Source of the DNA: Thermotoga caldifontis AZM44c09
Lineage (GTDB): Bacteria; Thermotogota; Thermotogae; Thermotogales; DSM-5069
Length of the DNA stretch: 64,000 bases
Assembly (NCBI RefSeq): GCF_000828655.1
Contig: NZ_AP014509.1
Location: 1,364,001-1,428,000 of the forward strand
Reading direction: 5' to 3'
In this document: piece by piece, positions 1 to 9,175 of the stretch
Layout of the letters: the number at the start of each line of letters is the position of its first letter
Numbering within the stretch: the first letter of the stretch is position 1
The notes under the pieces: model-generated
What the model was told of the DNA's origin: nothing
Seen by the model: only the letters and a program-made list of their open reading frames with translations
Database searches by the model: none
Position numbers and translations under genes: made by a program

Positions 1-802
1 GAGTGGACCATTTACCCGTTCCTTTCTGCTCGGCTCTGTCGAGTATCAATTCAACGAGAGGTTTGTTGGTTTCCTCATCTTTCCAGTTCATGATCTTGAA
101 TGAAATCTCCATCAGGAAAGACGAGAGTTCTCCCTTGTTCCAGTCTTCAAATATTTCTCCGATCCGCCCGCTGGAAAGTTTGAGAGCCTTTCTCATCACA
201 TCGTAAATTTCCGCGATGCTCTGCATGATGCTGTATTCGATGCCGTTGTGGACCATCTTCACGAAATGTCCTGCCGACCCATCTCCTACGTAGGTGCAGC
301 ATGGCCCATCCTCTGTCTTGGCGGCTATGTCGAGCAGAATCTTTTCAACGAGCTGGTACGCCTGTCTGGTCCCGCCTGGCATGAGGGATGGACCGTGCAA
401 AGCACCGTACTCACCGCCCGAAACACCCATACCCAGATAAAGGATGCCTTCCTTTTCGAGCTCCCTCAACCTTCTGTCCGTATCAGCGTAGTGTGAATTT
501 CCACCATCTATGATCAAATCTCCACGTTCCAGATGTGGCAACAGCTCGCCGATCATGTCGTCCACAGGTTGACCCGCCTTGACCATGAGTACGATTTTCC
601 TCGGCTTTTCAAGGCTGTCCACGAAATCTTCGATGCTGTAGGCGGGTATTATCTTTTCAGACCTCACCCTGTCTTCGACGAACTTCTTCGTCCTCTCGGC
701 GGTTCGGTTGTACACTGCGACACTGTAACCTTTTCGAGCGATGTTCAGAGCCAGATTCTGCCCCATGACGGCAAGACCAACGAGACCTATATCTGCTTTC
801 AC
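1..802 (-). CDS. gnd: 6-phosphogluconate dehydrogenase, decarboxylating (3' end cut by window edge)
   Basis: Oxidatively decarboxylates 6-phosphogluconate to ribulose 5-phosphate in the cytoplasm. The 267 visible residues open with a Rossmann dinucleotide fold (GLAVMGQNLALN, residues 7-18), contain MVKAG and IIDGGNS, and have the catalytic stretch GDGSAGHFVKMVHNGIEY (K and N typical of the family), so the assignment is strong. The C-terminal helical substrate domain lies beyond base 1. I start it at GTG 802 because GAGGAGGTC lies just upstream and the protein then begins right at the nucleotide-binding fold. It is the last visible gene of the long minus-strand inositol operon, 51 nt after an ABC ATPase. 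That position suggests the operon's carbon may leave through gluconate/6-phosphogluconate (inference). Confidence 0.93.
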   Translation of the reverse strand, partial: MKADIGLVGLAVMGQNLALNIARKGYSVAVYNRTAERTKKFVEDRVRSEKIIPAYSIEDFVDSLEKPRKIVLMVKAGQPVDDMIGELLPHLERGDLIIDGGNSHYADTDRRLRELEKEGILYLGMGVSGGEYGALHGPSLMPGGTRQAYQLVEKILLDIAAKTEDGPCCTYVGDGSAGHFVKMVHNGIEYSIMQSIAEIYDVMRKALKLSSGRIGEIFEDWNKGELSSFLMEISFKIMNWKDEETNKPLVELILDRAEQKGTGKWST

Positions 803-853
803 ACTGTCCGACCTCCTCGAGCTTTCGTTTCGATACAATGATACAACACAACG

Positions 854-1882
854 TCACGGGAAAAGGAAATAGCTACCTTCTTTCAACAGAATCTGAACGG
901 ACTCCCCCACTTCGAAATCTTCATCGCTGTTCACAAAAATGTTCTCTTCCAGATCCGTCAATCTGATCTCATAACGTGTTCTCGCACCGATGTAGAGTTT
1001 GCCGACAACAGTACCGTTCAAAAGTAGTTCCTTTGCCTCTCCTTTCTTCAACGTTCCGGGACGGGCCAACCTCGCTTCCTCTGCCCTTATAACCACGTTC
1101 ACCTCTTCCACTCCTTCGGGAACGTCCAGCCCGATCCTTTCCACAAGCTGCGGCCTCGTGCGGACGACACAGTTCACACCAACGAAGTCCGCAACGAACA
1201 AGTTCGCTGGCCTGAGGTATATTTCGCGGGGCTTTCCAACCTGCAGGATCTTTCCGTTGTTCATGACGGCGATTCTATCGGCTATACTCAACGCTTCTTC
1301 CTGATCGTGTGTAACGTACAGCGTCGCAATGTTGAGTTTCTTGAGCATCGCTCTGAGTTCGAATCTGATCCTCATTCTGATCTTCGCATCCAGATTCGAC
1401 AACGGTTCGTCGAGCAACAGCAGATCCGGTTCAACCACGATCGCTCTCGCCAGTGCCACTCTCTGCTGTTGTCCTCCGGAGAGCTGGTTGGGTTTTCTAT
1501 CCGCAAGGTGCGCTATGTCGAGAAAGTTCAGCGCCCATTCCACTTTTTCTCGTATCTTTTCCTTGCTGAGTTTCCTCACCTTCAAACCGTAGGCGACGTT
1601 TTCGAAAACGGTCATGTGTGGCCAGAGCGCATAGTTTTGAAAAAACATCGCCACGTTTCTCTTCTCCGGAGGTAGGTCCGTCACGTCGCGACCCTTTATG
1701 TAAATCCTCCCAGCATCCAGTTGCACAAAGCCTGCGATGGATCTCAGCAAAGTTGTTTTTCCTGAACCGCTCGGCCCGATGACCGCGAACAGTTCACCTT
1801 CTTCGATCTCCGCAGACACGTCGTCCAACGCCCTCACGCTGCCGTAATACTTCCTGAGGCCCTGAAGCCTCAGCACGTCCAT
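854..1882 (-). CDS. ABC transporter ATP-binding protein (iron/polyamine-type, PotA/FbpC-like)
   Basis: Energises the importer formed with the two permeases and binding protein just upstream (1887-4716). It has Walker A GPSGSGKTT, the Q-loop in MFFQNYALWPHMT, signature LSGGQQQRVALARA, Walker B LLLLDEPLSNLDA and the H-loop YVTHD. About 110 further residues follow with a TOBE-like fold, typical of PotA/FbpC/MalK ATPases. I chose ATG 1882, which has a GGGGGC stretch upstream; a TTG at 1897 would overlap the permease gene. The substrate cannot be read from an ATPase; its place in the inositol operon suggests a polyol or its phosphate ester (inference). Confidence 0.88.
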   Translation of the reverse strand: MDVLRLQGLRKYYGSVRALDDVSAEIEEGELFAVIGPSGSGKTTLLRSIAGFVQLDAGRIYIKGRDVTDLPPEKRNVAMFFQNYALWPHMTVFENVAYGLKVRKLSKEKIREKVEWALNFLDIAHLADRKPNQLSGGQQQRVALARAIVVEPDLLLLDEPLSNLDAKIRMRIRFELRAMLKKLNIATLYVTHDQEEALSIADRIAVMNNGKILQVGKPREIYLRPANLFVADFVGVNCVVRTRPQLVERIGLDVPEGVEEVNVVIRAEEARLARPGTLKKGEAKELLLNGTVVGKLYIGARTRYEIRLTDLEENIFVNSDEDFEVGESVQILLKEGSYFLFP

Positions 1883-1886
1883 ATTT

Positions 1887-2696
1887 TCAGCCCCCAATCC
1901 CAGCTATGTACTCAGCCTTCAGGAACTTCTCGATGACGAGCATGAACAGCAGAGACGGCACCATCAGCACGATGGCGATCACACTCGCTATCTGCATGTT
2001 GTAACCAGCGCTCGCGGTGTACATCAGCACGGGTGCCGTTTGTATGAAGGGAGCACCGATGAAAAACGCAGCGTTGAATTCACCCATCGACCAGAGAAAC
2101 ACGTGTATCGCACCCGCAACGATACCCGGAATTCCCAGTGGAAACGTGATCGTCCAGAATACACGGAATCTGCTCGCTCCGAGATTCTGTGCCGCCTGCT
2201 CGAGATCGAGCGGGATGGACTTGAACGTCGCAGTTATTATCCAGAGGGAGAAAACGAGCGAGGCCATAGTGTGTGCCAGGATGATACCCCACGGATTGCC
2301 TCTCAGTCCGATCTTTCCGAAGACGCGAGCGAGGTTGATGAAAACAGGAAGCTGAGGAAAAGCTTGAGGCATCAGAAACAGAAAGAGCAAAACGCGCTCC
2401 GCCGGTAATCTGTAGCGGGCGAAGGCGTAGGCAGCGGGGATCGCAATCGAGATCGAAAGACCCACGGTTATCAGAGCTATCCTCAGACTCAGCATCAGAG
2501 AACTCAGCACTCTTCCCTGTCTGAACACTTCAGCCCAATAACGCAGTGTGAATTCCTGCGGAATTGGGCTGGGCCAGTACCAGATTCTTGCGAAACTCCA
2601 GATCACTATCCCCACGAGTGGTCCCACCACGAGCAAAAGCACTACGAAAATCAATACAACTTTCAGAGTCATTTTGAGGATCGAGAATCCTGTCAC
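1887..2696 (-). CDS. ABC transporter permease (iron/polyamine-type, second subunit)
   Basis: Inner-membrane channel subunit of the importer at 854-4716. About 269 residues with six hydrophobic segments and the EAA-loop coupling motif (EQAAQNLGASRFRVFWTITFP) that docks on the ATPase. The best start is GTG 2696: it overlaps the TGA of the preceding permease as GTGA and has GAGGGGGT eight bases upstream, whereas ATG 2672 lacks a ribosome-binding site. Its pairing with a separate second permease contrasts with the fused permease of the neighbouring AfuABC-like system. Family assignment to the BPD/MetI permease fold is secure; the substrate is unknown. Confidence 0.87.
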   Translation of the reverse strand: MTGFSILKMTLKVVLIFVVLLLVVGPLVGIVIWSFARIWYWPSPIPQEFTLRYWAEVFRQGRVLSSLMLSLRIALITVGLSISIAIPAAYAFARYRLPAERVLLFLFLMPQAFPQLPVFINLARVFGKIGLRGNPWGIILAHTMASLVFSLWIITATFKSIPLDLEQAAQNLGASRFRVFWTITFPLGIPGIVAGAIHVFLWSMGEFNAAFFIGAPFIQTAPVLMYTASAGYNMQIASVIAIVLMVPSLLFMLVIEKFLKAEYIAGIGG

Positions 2697-3520
2697 GCTT
2701 TGATACCCCCTCGCTCGGCCGCCATGAACTTCAGATAGTAGATCGCAAACACCATGACGATCAAATAAGAAATCACACCTAAAGCGTTCGCAGTACCCCA
2801 ATCGTTGAAGTAGTTCACCCTGAACATCATGTTCACCGTGATCATGTTCGGGCTGGCGGGTCCGACCATGATCGGTATCGTCAGACTGCTTATCGTTCTC
2901 ACGAAGGTCAGTATGAACGCCACCATGATGGAAGGCCTGCACATGGGTATCAAAACGTCGAACACGATCTTCCATCTGGATGCTCCCAAATTCCGCGCAG
3001 CTTCGATGTAAGCGTTGTCCAAGCTCCTGAACGCTCCAAGCACGATGAGCGCAGCGTAAGGGGTCATAACCCAGACGAACGCCCAGACCAAGCCAATCCA
3101 GCTTCGAGAAAGACCAGGTAGTTCTTCAATGCGCAGAATTCTGGTCAACAAGTTGTTCAGGGTTCCGTGTGGCGCCAAAAACACTCTCATCGCATGTCCC
3201 ACGATCAGGAAGGGTATGAATAGGGGCAATTTGTACATGATTTCCAGGAACTTCCAGCTCTTGAAACGCAGATAACCGGACACACCGATACTCAATCCCA
3301 ACGTGACAGCGGTGGCAACTAGGCTTATGGCGACACTGTAGATGATGTCACGCCAGTAAATCTCAAAAACCTTGAGATAGTTCGCAAGGCTGAACCTTCC
3401 CTGCACAACAAAACTCATGTAAATGGAGAGTACCAGTGGATAAACGTACAGAGTAACCAAGACAATCAACGCGGGGAGGATCAACAGAAAGCCAACCATG
3501 AGTTCCTTTCTCCGTCTCAT
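2693..3520 (-). CDS. ABC transporter permease (iron/polyamine-type, first subunit)
   Basis: First permease subunit of the importer at 854-4716, about 275 residues with six hydrophobic segments and the EAA motif EAARNLGASRWKIVF. The reading frame extends up to 3571, but that would run through the stem-loop after the binding-protein gene. ATG 3520 (MRRRKELM) has a GGAGGA site eight bases upstream and gives the usual N-terminal positively charged start followed by the first membrane helix. It overlaps the next permease by 4 nt, so the two are probably translationally coupled. Confidence 0.87.
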   Translation of the reverse strand: MRRRKELMVGFLLILPALIVLVTLYVYPLVLSIYMSFVVQGRFSLANYLKVFEIYWRDIIYSVAISLVATAVTLGLSIGVSGYLRFKSWKFLEIMYKLPLFIPFLIVGHAMRVFLAPHGTLNNLLTRILRIEELPGLSRSWIGLVWAFVWVMTPYAALIVLGAFRSLDNAYIEAARNLGASRWKIVFDVLIPMCRPSIMVAFILTFVRTISSLTIPIMVGPASPNMITVNMMFRVNYFNDWGTANALGVISYLIVMVFAIYYLKFMAAERGGIKA

Positions 3521-3541
3521 GATTTCATCCTCCAAAAAGAA

Positions 3542-3564
3542 AGGCGAGGCACGGAGCCTCGCCT
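3542..3564 (-). terminator. Stem-loop attenuator between binding-protein and permease genes
   Basis: A 9-bp perfect stem (AGGCGAGGC / GCCTCGCCT, 5-nt loop) sits 3 nt after the binding-protein stop codon and, read on the minus strand, is followed by TTTCTTTTT and then the GGAGGA site of the permease gene. It has the form of an intrinsic terminator. Because the operon continues beyond it, partial termination or 3'-end protection of the binding-protein message is the likely role. Confidence 0.75.
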
Positions 3565-3567
3565 GGT

Positions 3568-4716
3568 TCATTTCTCAACCCATTTTTCGTAAGCTTCCAG
3601 CATCCTGGTTCTGTAGTCGGCTATGGGCATGCGTTTGCCAAACTTGAGGAGCTCTTCCTCTTTGATGTCCCGGTAGAGTCTGTCAAAAACCTCCTTGCTC
3701 AGATACGGAGAGACGTATTCGATTCCGATGGCTGGATACCAGTTGAACCTGTCGACGATGTACTTTGCGTGCACGGCGGGGGACGTAACGAGTTCGATCA
3801 TCTTGAGCGCGTAATCTGCATTCGCAGCCTTTGTCGGTATCGCGAAGTACATGGGCTGGCCGGGCATGCCAGGTTCTGGCAGGATCAACCTGATGTTCGG
3901 GTCCATCCTTCCTTCCCTTATCCACGTGTAGAACATGTCTACCCAAACTGGACCCATCCAGATTTCTCCTCGGTTGAGCGCATCGAGAGTGCCCGCGTTT
4001 CCCGACGTCAGTGTTACGTACTTGTTGAACTCCTTGAGTTCGGCGTAGATCTGTGGCCAGTCTTCCATGTACTTCTCGTCGAATGGGCCGTTCATCAACA
4101 CGTCAGGGTTCTTGGATTTCCAGTACACCCAACCGAACACGAACGACACGCCAGACATACCACCTTTGATACCGTTGTAACCGAACTTCTTCGGATTCTT
4201 CTTCACCCACTCGACGAGCTCGGCGTAGCTCTTTGGTGGGTTCTTGACGAACCTCGGGTTGTAAGCGATGGCCGTCTGACTGTGGAACATCGGCATGACG
4301 TACCCGTTCACGTTGACGCCGAGTGCGACTTCTGCGGTCTTCATGGTCACCAGTCTTCTCGTGGTCAGAAAGTCTGTGTACTGTCGTATGAGTCCACGCT
4401 CGATCGCCCAGATCGCCCCAGCCTCGTGGATCACGACCAGATCGATCGCCCACTTGTCCTTTCCAGAATCTTTCTCAAGCTGCAACTGCTGGATGATCTG
4501 CTGTGAGCCCGCATCTCCCGGACCGGTACCGACGACCTTGACCTTCACGTTCGGGTACAGTTTTTCGAACTCTGGAGCGATCTCGTACTGGAAGAAGTCA
4601 ACCATGTTCTGATCTCCAGCCACCATCATGGTGAGTGTGACCTTGATCGGGATGTCCGCCTGGGCAAGCAAGACAGCCGCGATGATCAACATCACCACGC
4701 CGCACAGTTTCCTCAT
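3568..4716 (-). CDS. ABC transporter substrate-binding protein (family 1, iron/polyamine-like)
   Basis: Extracytoplasmic receptor of the importer at 854-4716. The 382-residue protein opens with a classic signal peptide (MRKLCGVVMLIIAAVLLAQA) followed by a periplasmic-binding fold, with the family-1 hinge-region stretch NGYVMPMFHSQTAIAYNPRF and a C-terminal repeat of helices. No lipobox cysteine is evident after the hydrophobic core, so it may be a soluble or uncleaved-anchored protein. ATG 4716 has AGAGGGGGTGAG upstream. It follows iolO after only 37 nt and so belongs to the inositol operon. The true ligand is unknown; the genomic context favours an inositol-related compound. Confidence 0.85.
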   Translation of the reverse strand: MRKLCGVVMLIIAAVLLAQADIPIKVTLTMMVAGDQNMVDFFQYEIAPEFEKLYPNVKVKVVGTGPGDAGSQQIIQQLQLEKDSGKDKWAIDLVVIHEAGAIWAIERGLIRQYTDFLTTRRLVTMKTAEVALGVNVNGYVMPMFHSQTAIAYNPRFVKNPPKSYAELVEWVKKNPKKFGYNGIKGGMSGVSFVFGWVYWKSKNPDVLMNGPFDEKYMEDWPQIYAELKEFNKYVTLTSGNAGTLDALNRGEIWMGPVWVDMFYTWIREGRMDPNIRLILPEPGMPGQPMYFAIPTKAANADYALKMIELVTSPAVHAKYIVDRFNWYPAIGIEYVSPYLSKEVFDRLYRDIKEEELLKFGKRMPIADYRTRMLEAYEKWVEK

Positions 4717-4753
4717 AAAAACTCACCCCCCTCTGGATTTGGCCATAGAAAGT

Positions 4754-5569
4754 TCAGAGTCTTTTCAAAACGCTTTGCAAAGTCTTAAAGGCCAAAGTCG
4801 CTGCCTCTTCCTGACCTCCAGGCAGTGGTAAGCACTCGACCGAGACGTAACCTTCGTAATTGACTTCGTGCAGAGCCTTCAATATGGAATCGAAATTCAG
4901 ATGTCCCGAACCAGGTGCCCACCTGTTGCTGTCCGCGACATGGAAGTGCTTGATCCACGCGCCAAAATTTCTTATGCTTTCCTCCAAGTTCACCTCTTCG
5001 ATGTTCATGTGAAACGTGTCCGCGAGGATTCCAACGTTGGGTTTATTCAGATTCTGCAGAACCATTTTCGCTTCCTGCAGTGTGTTGATGAAATCAGTTT
5101 CGTATCTGTTCAACGGTTCGATGACGAGTTCAACCCCTTTTCCCGCCGCGTGGTCTGCAAGTTCGTTGAGGCTTTCTATGAACAGCTGGAATACCCTTTC
5201 GAAAGTCCTCTTCTCTCTCTTACCGCGGATCAGTCCAACGATCACTTTGGCCCCAAAAATGGAAGCGAAATCGATGTGATCCTTCAACCTGTCCAGCGCG
5301 CGCCGCCTGATGAAAGGATCTTCCGATGTGATGCTCAAACCTTCCACAAGGTATGCCTGTCCCGTTCCGACCGCGGCAACAGGCATTTTCAGCTCATCCA
5401 AGAAGCCTTTGAGCTCTTTCACGTTCACGAGTTTTGGATCCCTCACAGCGATCTCAACCGCGTCGTACCCAATCCTCTTCGCCATCTCAACACCCTTCAA
5501 CAAATCACCCTTGAACGCCAGTGCGTCGAACGCCGCATCCGATGTGCTTACAACCAGCGCTAGTTTCAC
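4754..5569 (-). CDS. iolO: 5-keto-L-gluconate epimerase IolO
   Basis: Epimerises 5-keto-L-gluconate to D-tagaturonate, the last dedicated step of the Thermotoga inositol pathway. The 271-residue TIM-barrel protein belongs to the xylose isomerase-like epimerase family and reads very like T. maritima TM0416 as I remember it. Shared features include the N-terminal [23 protein letters not shown], the metal-site region [43 protein letters not shown] and [10 protein letters not shown]. The conserved Glu, Asp, His and Glu residues expected to hold the divalent metal are visible in those motifs. It starts at GTG 5569, overlapping the HAD gene stop as GTGA. The product feeds UxaE, encoded on the divergent operon. 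Confidence 0.9.
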   Translation of the reverse strand: MKLALVVSTSDAAFDALAFKGDLLKGVEMAKRIGYDAVEIAVRDPKLVNVKELKGFLDELKMPVAAVGTGQAYLVEGLSITSEDPFIRRRALDRLKDHIDFASIFGAKVIVGLIRGKREKRTFERVFQLFIESLNELADHAAGKGVELVIEPLNRYETDFINTLQEAKMVLQNLNKPNVGILADTFHMNIEEVNLEESIRNFGAWIKHFHVADSNRWAPGSGHLNFDSILKALHEVNYEGYVSVECLPLPGGQEEAATLAFKTLQSVLKRL

Positions 5570-6366
5570 CGTAACACCGCCCTTTCGATGTGCTTCTCAA
5601 CGAATTCCCTGAGCCCGACGTATCCGCAAGTGCTCAGGACCATCCTGGCGTGATACCTCAAAGATGGCGGTGCATCCGCGAACGTGATCCCAATGCCGGC
5701 GGTTTTTATCATCTCGAGATCGTTTTCACCGTTCCCGAACGCGACAACGTCCTTCAGATCCAGACGCAGAAAACCGCACAACCACTTCAACGCCTCAGCC
5801 TTGCTCACCCCGGCCGGTAGCACCTCGAGCAGGTTTTCCTCAGATCGTGTCACGTTGATACGAGGGTCATTGAACTCTGTGGAAAATCTGAGTTTTGTCA
5901 ACTCGTTGACCAAACCGGCAATGACGATCTTTGTGACCGTTCTGCCAGATAACTGGCTAAGGTTCGTTAAGGAAAAATAGCTCAGACCATCGCGGAAGAT
6001 GTAATCACTCGCGTGCAAGCCCGGGTTCATAGCGTAAACGTCTTCGTCGACGAAAAAGAATGAGCTCACGGAAACTTCTCTGCACCGCGAGACGAACCTT
6101 TCAACGACGCTCCAAGGTAGCGATTTGGAATAGATGTAACTACCGCTCACTGGATCGTACACACGTGCCCCGTTGAAGAGTACCACTGGGATTTTCAGCG
6201 GGAGTGTCTCAATGAAGTGTCTGGCGCTTTTCAGGGAGCGCCCCGTGGCGATGGTGCTCTTCACACCAGAGCTGTCGAGTTGTTTCAACAGGTCCACGGT
6301 CCTTGGATCGAGCGTTCCGTCTTTTTCGAGGAGTGTCCCATCCAGATCAAACACGAGAAGCCTCAC
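5566..6366 (-). CDS. HAD-superfamily (Cof-type) sugar phosphatase
   Basis: Probable cytoplasmic phosphatase of 266 residues. Motif I is [12 protein letters not shown] at residues 5-16 (nucleophile Asp and acid Asp both present), motif II is ATGRSL, and motif IV is [12 protein letters not shown]. The large cap between motifs II and III places it in the Cof/YidA class. It overlaps both neighbours by 4 nt (GTGA junctions, GTG start), between an AfuC-like ATPase and iolO. Cof-type enzymes act on many phosphorylated sugars, so specificity cannot be read from sequence. In this operon, dephosphorylation of an imported inositol or sugar phosphate is a reasonable inference. Confidence 0.86.
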   Translation of the reverse strand: MRLLVFDLDGTLLEKDGTLDPRTVDLLKQLDSSGVKSTIATGRSLKSARHFIETLPLKIPVVLFNGARVYDPVSGSYIYSKSLPWSVVERFVSRCREVSVSSFFFVDEDVYAMNPGLHASDYIFRDGLSYFSLTNLSQLSGRTVTKIVIAGLVNELTKLRFSTEFNDPRINVTRSEENLLEVLPAGVSKAEALKWLCGFLRLDLKDVVAFGNGENDLEMIKTAGIGITFADAPPSLRYHARMVLSTCGYVGLREFVEKHIERAVLR

Positions 6367-7457
6367 TGTTTCCTCACCACCGCCATGGATGATCTTTCGA
6401 AGTTGACATGAACGATCTCCCTCACCTGCGGAACGTTTTGAGTCTCGTGGGCGTGGAGTTCCACACTTATCTGTCCCAGATCGGTTTTGATTTCAAAGTA
6501 GAACGTTGAGCCCGTGTAGATCCTCGTCACAACCTCACCACTCAAGATTCCTTCCCGATCGGGCACGAACCGACCACCCTCGGGTCTGAGCACCAGCAAC
6601 ACTTCTTCTTTTGGACTGAACGTCGTTCCCTGCCTTACCTCGACACTGATCTTTTTACCGTTGTTCAGTTCGACGAGGCAGTCGTTCATCCTCTGTTCCA
6701 CGACCCTCGCTTCGATGAAACTCGCCCGGCCTATGAAGCCAGCCACGAAGACGTTCGCGGGAAATCTGTACAGCATCTCAGGTGTGTCTTTCTGGACGAT
6801 CTTTCCATCTTTCATGACTATCACGTAATCAGAAAGCGTCATTGCCTCGAGTTGATCGTGCGTGACGTAGATGCTCGTGATACCGAGTTCCATCTGTATC
6901 TTTCTCAATTCAACCCTCATTTGCTCTCTCAGTTTCGCATCGAGATTGGACAGCGGTTCGTCCAAAAGTAACACCTTCGGTTCGACCACCAAGGCACGTG
7001 CCAGTGCGACCCTCTGCTGTTGTCCACCGGAGAGCTGGCTGGGATATCTTTTCTCCAGTCCTGAAAGTCCAACCAGGTTCAGCATGTGCATGACCTTTTC
7101 ACGGATCTTTTCCTTCGACATCTTTCGCACCCTCAATCCGTAAGCCACATTCTCGAACACGTTGAGGTGTGGGAACAGCGCGTAGCTCTGGAACACCATC
7201 GATGTCGGACGACGGTTCGGAGGAAAATCGTTGACGACGACACCGTCGATCAATATCTCGCCCGATGTGGGAATTTCGAATCCACCTATCAACCTCAACG
7301 TTGTTGTCTTACCGCAGCCGGATGGTCCCAGCAATGTCACGAGCTTTCCCTTTTCAACGCCAAAACTCACACCGTCCACGGCCCTCACGATCGAGTGCGT
7401 CGCGGGATCTTTAAACAGCTTGACCAGATTTCTGACTTCGACGTAGTATTCACTCAC
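6363..7457 (-). CDS. ABC transporter ATP-binding protein (AfuC/FbpC-like)
   Basis: ATPase of the importer encoded at 6363-10168. About 364 residues with Walker A GPSGCGKTT, signature LSGGQQQRVALARA, Walker B LLLDEPLSNLDA, H-loop YVTHD and a C-terminal TOBE-type regulatory region. The open frame extends to 7625, but the start is placed at GTG 7457: it overlaps the upstream permease TGA as GTGA and has AGGAGGGT eight bases before it. FbpC/AfuC proteins serve ferric iron, hexose phosphate or 2-aminoethylphosphonate uptake in different bacteria. The adjacent HAD phosphatase and sugar kinase favour a phosphorylated polyol here (inference). Confidence 0.88.
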   Translation of the reverse strand: MSEYYVEVRNLVKLFKDPATHSIVRAVDGVSFGVEKGKLVTLLGPSGCGKTTTLRLIGGFEIPTSGEILIDGVVVNDFPPNRRPTSMVFQSYALFPHLNVFENVAYGLRVRKMSKEKIREKVMHMLNLVGLSGLEKRYPSQLSGGQQQRVALARALVVEPKVLLLDEPLSNLDAKLREQMRVELRKIQMELGITSIYVTHDQLEAMTLSDYVIVMKDGKIVQKDTPEMLYRFPANVFVAGFIGRASFIEARVVEQRMNDCLVELNNGKKISVEVRQGTTFSPKEEVLLVLRPEGGRFVPDREGILSGEVVTRIYTGSTFYFEIKTDLGQISVELHAHETQNVPQVREIVHVNFERSSMAVVRKQ

Positions 7458-9124
7458 CTCTCGACCCTCCTGAGCTTCATCTGATAGGAAAGGTTGACCG
7501 TCATGAACCTCATCAGGAACATCGCGACGATCACGAAACCTATCAGTGTGCAACTCAACGCGGCGGCCTGCGAAAGATCCCCATTGCTCACTGCTCCTAA
7601 GATGCGCACCGTGATCAAATTCCATTTCGCCGAAACGACGAAGATCACGGCACTGATGGCCGTCATGCTACGCACGAATGCGTTGAAGAGTGCCGTGAAG
7701 AATGCGGGCATCAAGAGCGGTAACGTGATCTTCCAGAACGTTTGGTAACTGTTGCTTCCAAGGTCCATGGATGCCTCCTCGATGGACTTGTCGATCTGGT
7801 AGAGCGCTGCAACCCCGTTTTGGACACCGACCGGAAGTTCTCTGAAGACGAACACCAGAATTATGATCAGGGCAGTACCGGTCAGGATCAGAGGTTTCTG
7901 GTTGAACGCCAGCAGATACCCGATACCAACGACGGTACCGGGAACCGCGAAAGGCAGCAAGGAAACAGCCTCCATGATCCTTCTGCCAAAGAATTCTTTT
8001 CGGGCGACGAGATAAGCGGTCATGATGCCGAGCACACCGCATATGGGAGTCGCTATGGAGGCGAGTAGCAACGTGTCTTTCAAATATTCCCAGCTGAAAT
8101 TGAACACGTATCTGTAGTTGTCCAGGGTGAACGAATGATTCACACCCCAAAGTTTGGTGAAGGAACCGAGAAAGACCGTACCGTAGAAGAGCAATATTGA
8201 AGCTGTAAGCAAAAGACAGATCACTGTCAAGATGGCTTTCGCCCATCTCGGTAACTCCATAGCTTTAGATATGAAACTCTTCCCAGTCACGGTCACAAAA
8301 GATTTTCTGGACAGCCAGTACCTTTGAACGAAGAAGGCGATCAGTGTGGGTATCAGCAGTATGATGGCGAGGGCTGAACCGTGGGATACTCTGTAACTGC
8401 CGGTGATCTCGAGGTACGCAGCGACACTGAGAACGTGGTATCTACCACCGAGCACGAGAGGATTACCAAAATCGGCCATAGATTGCGAAAAGACCAGCAA
8501 CCACGCCGACAGCACGCCCGGCAAACTCAGGGGGAAAGTCACGCGCCAGAAGGTCCTCCATTTGCTGTACCCAAGGCTCTGCGAGGCCTCTTCAAGGTCC
8601 GATCCTATCGATAGCAAAGTGCCTTCGAGCGTCAAGAAAGCCGTTGGAAAGTACGCAAGCGTTTCCACAATGACGAGGCCCCAGAAACCATATATTTCGA
8701 ACGGCGGGATCCCACCGAAGAGCTTTCTCGTGAAAAGACCGTTCCTACCGAAGAGCAGAATCGCGGCCAGTGCAACGACGAACGGCGGTGAAACTATGGG
8801 AAAGGTCGCAACGGTTCTGAAAAAGTTTTTCGCAAGCACGTTCGCCTTCGCCACTGAATAGGCGAAGACGTAACCGATCAGGACACCGAAACAGGCCACA
8901 GTGACTCCAAGCTTGAGGGTGTTGAATATCGGTATTAGGAAGTACCTTTTCGAAAATATCGTTCTGTAGACCGTCAAATTGAAGACGCCGGGTTTCGGCT
9001 CAAAACTCTTCAAACCGACCATGAAGATCGGATAGATCACGAACAGGAACAACAGAACCCATACGAACACTATCATGGCAAACAGAACCGGTTCGTTCAG
9101 GAGCCTCTTCACCTGCTTGAACAT
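7454..9124 (-). CDS. ABC transporter permease, two fused permease domains (AfuB/FbpB-like)
   Basis: Membrane channel of the importer at 6363-10168. At 556 residues it is a head-to-tail fusion of two six-helix permease domains, the usual layout of FbpB/AfuB. Each half has its own EAA coupling loop: EEASQSLGYSKWRTFWRVTFP in the first and EEASMDLGSNSYQTFWKITLP in the second. One polypeptide therefore replaces the two separate permeases of the related system at 1887-3520. ATG 9124 has GGAGTGCGGGGG upstream. A strong hairpin (9143-9170) separates it from the binding-protein gene. Confidence 0.9.
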   Translation of the reverse strand: MFKQVKRLLNEPVLFAMIVFVWVLLFLFVIYPIFMVGLKSFEPKPGVFNLTVYRTIFSKRYFLIPIFNTLKLGVTVACFGVLIGYVFAYSVAKANVLAKNFFRTVATFPIVSPPFVVALAAILLFGRNGLFTRKLFGGIPPFEIYGFWGLVIVETLAYFPTAFLTLEGTLLSIGSDLEEASQSLGYSKWRTFWRVTFPLSLPGVLSAWLLVFSQSMADFGNPLVLGGRYHVLSVAAYLEITGSYRVSHGSALAIILLIPTLIAFFVQRYWLSRKSFVTVTGKSFISKAMELPRWAKAILTVICLLLTASILLFYGTVFLGSFTKLWGVNHSFTLDNYRYVFNFSWEYLKDTLLLASIATPICGVLGIMTAYLVARKEFFGRRIMEAVSLLPFAVPGTVVGIGYLLAFNQKPLILTGTALIIILVFVFRELPVGVQNGVAALYQIDKSIEEASMDLGSNSYQTFWKITLPLLMPAFFTALFNAFVRSMTAISAVIFVVSAKWNLITVRILGAVSNGDLSQAAALSCTLIGFVIVAMFLMRFMTVNLSYQMKLRRVER

Positions 9125-9142
9125 TCCCCCGCACTCCTTGAC

Positions 9143-9170
9143 GAGCTGGCGCGCAGACGCGCGCCAGCCT
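9143..9170 (-). terminator. 12-bp GC-rich stem-loop after binding-protein gene (no U-tract)
   Basis: AGCTGGCGCGC pairs with GCGCGCCAGCT around a 4-nt loop, starting 6 nt after the binding-protein stop. No T-run follows on the minus strand, so it is better read as a 3'-end stabilising or partially terminating hairpin than as a full terminator. Confidence 0.65.
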
Positions 9171-9175
9171 CATAC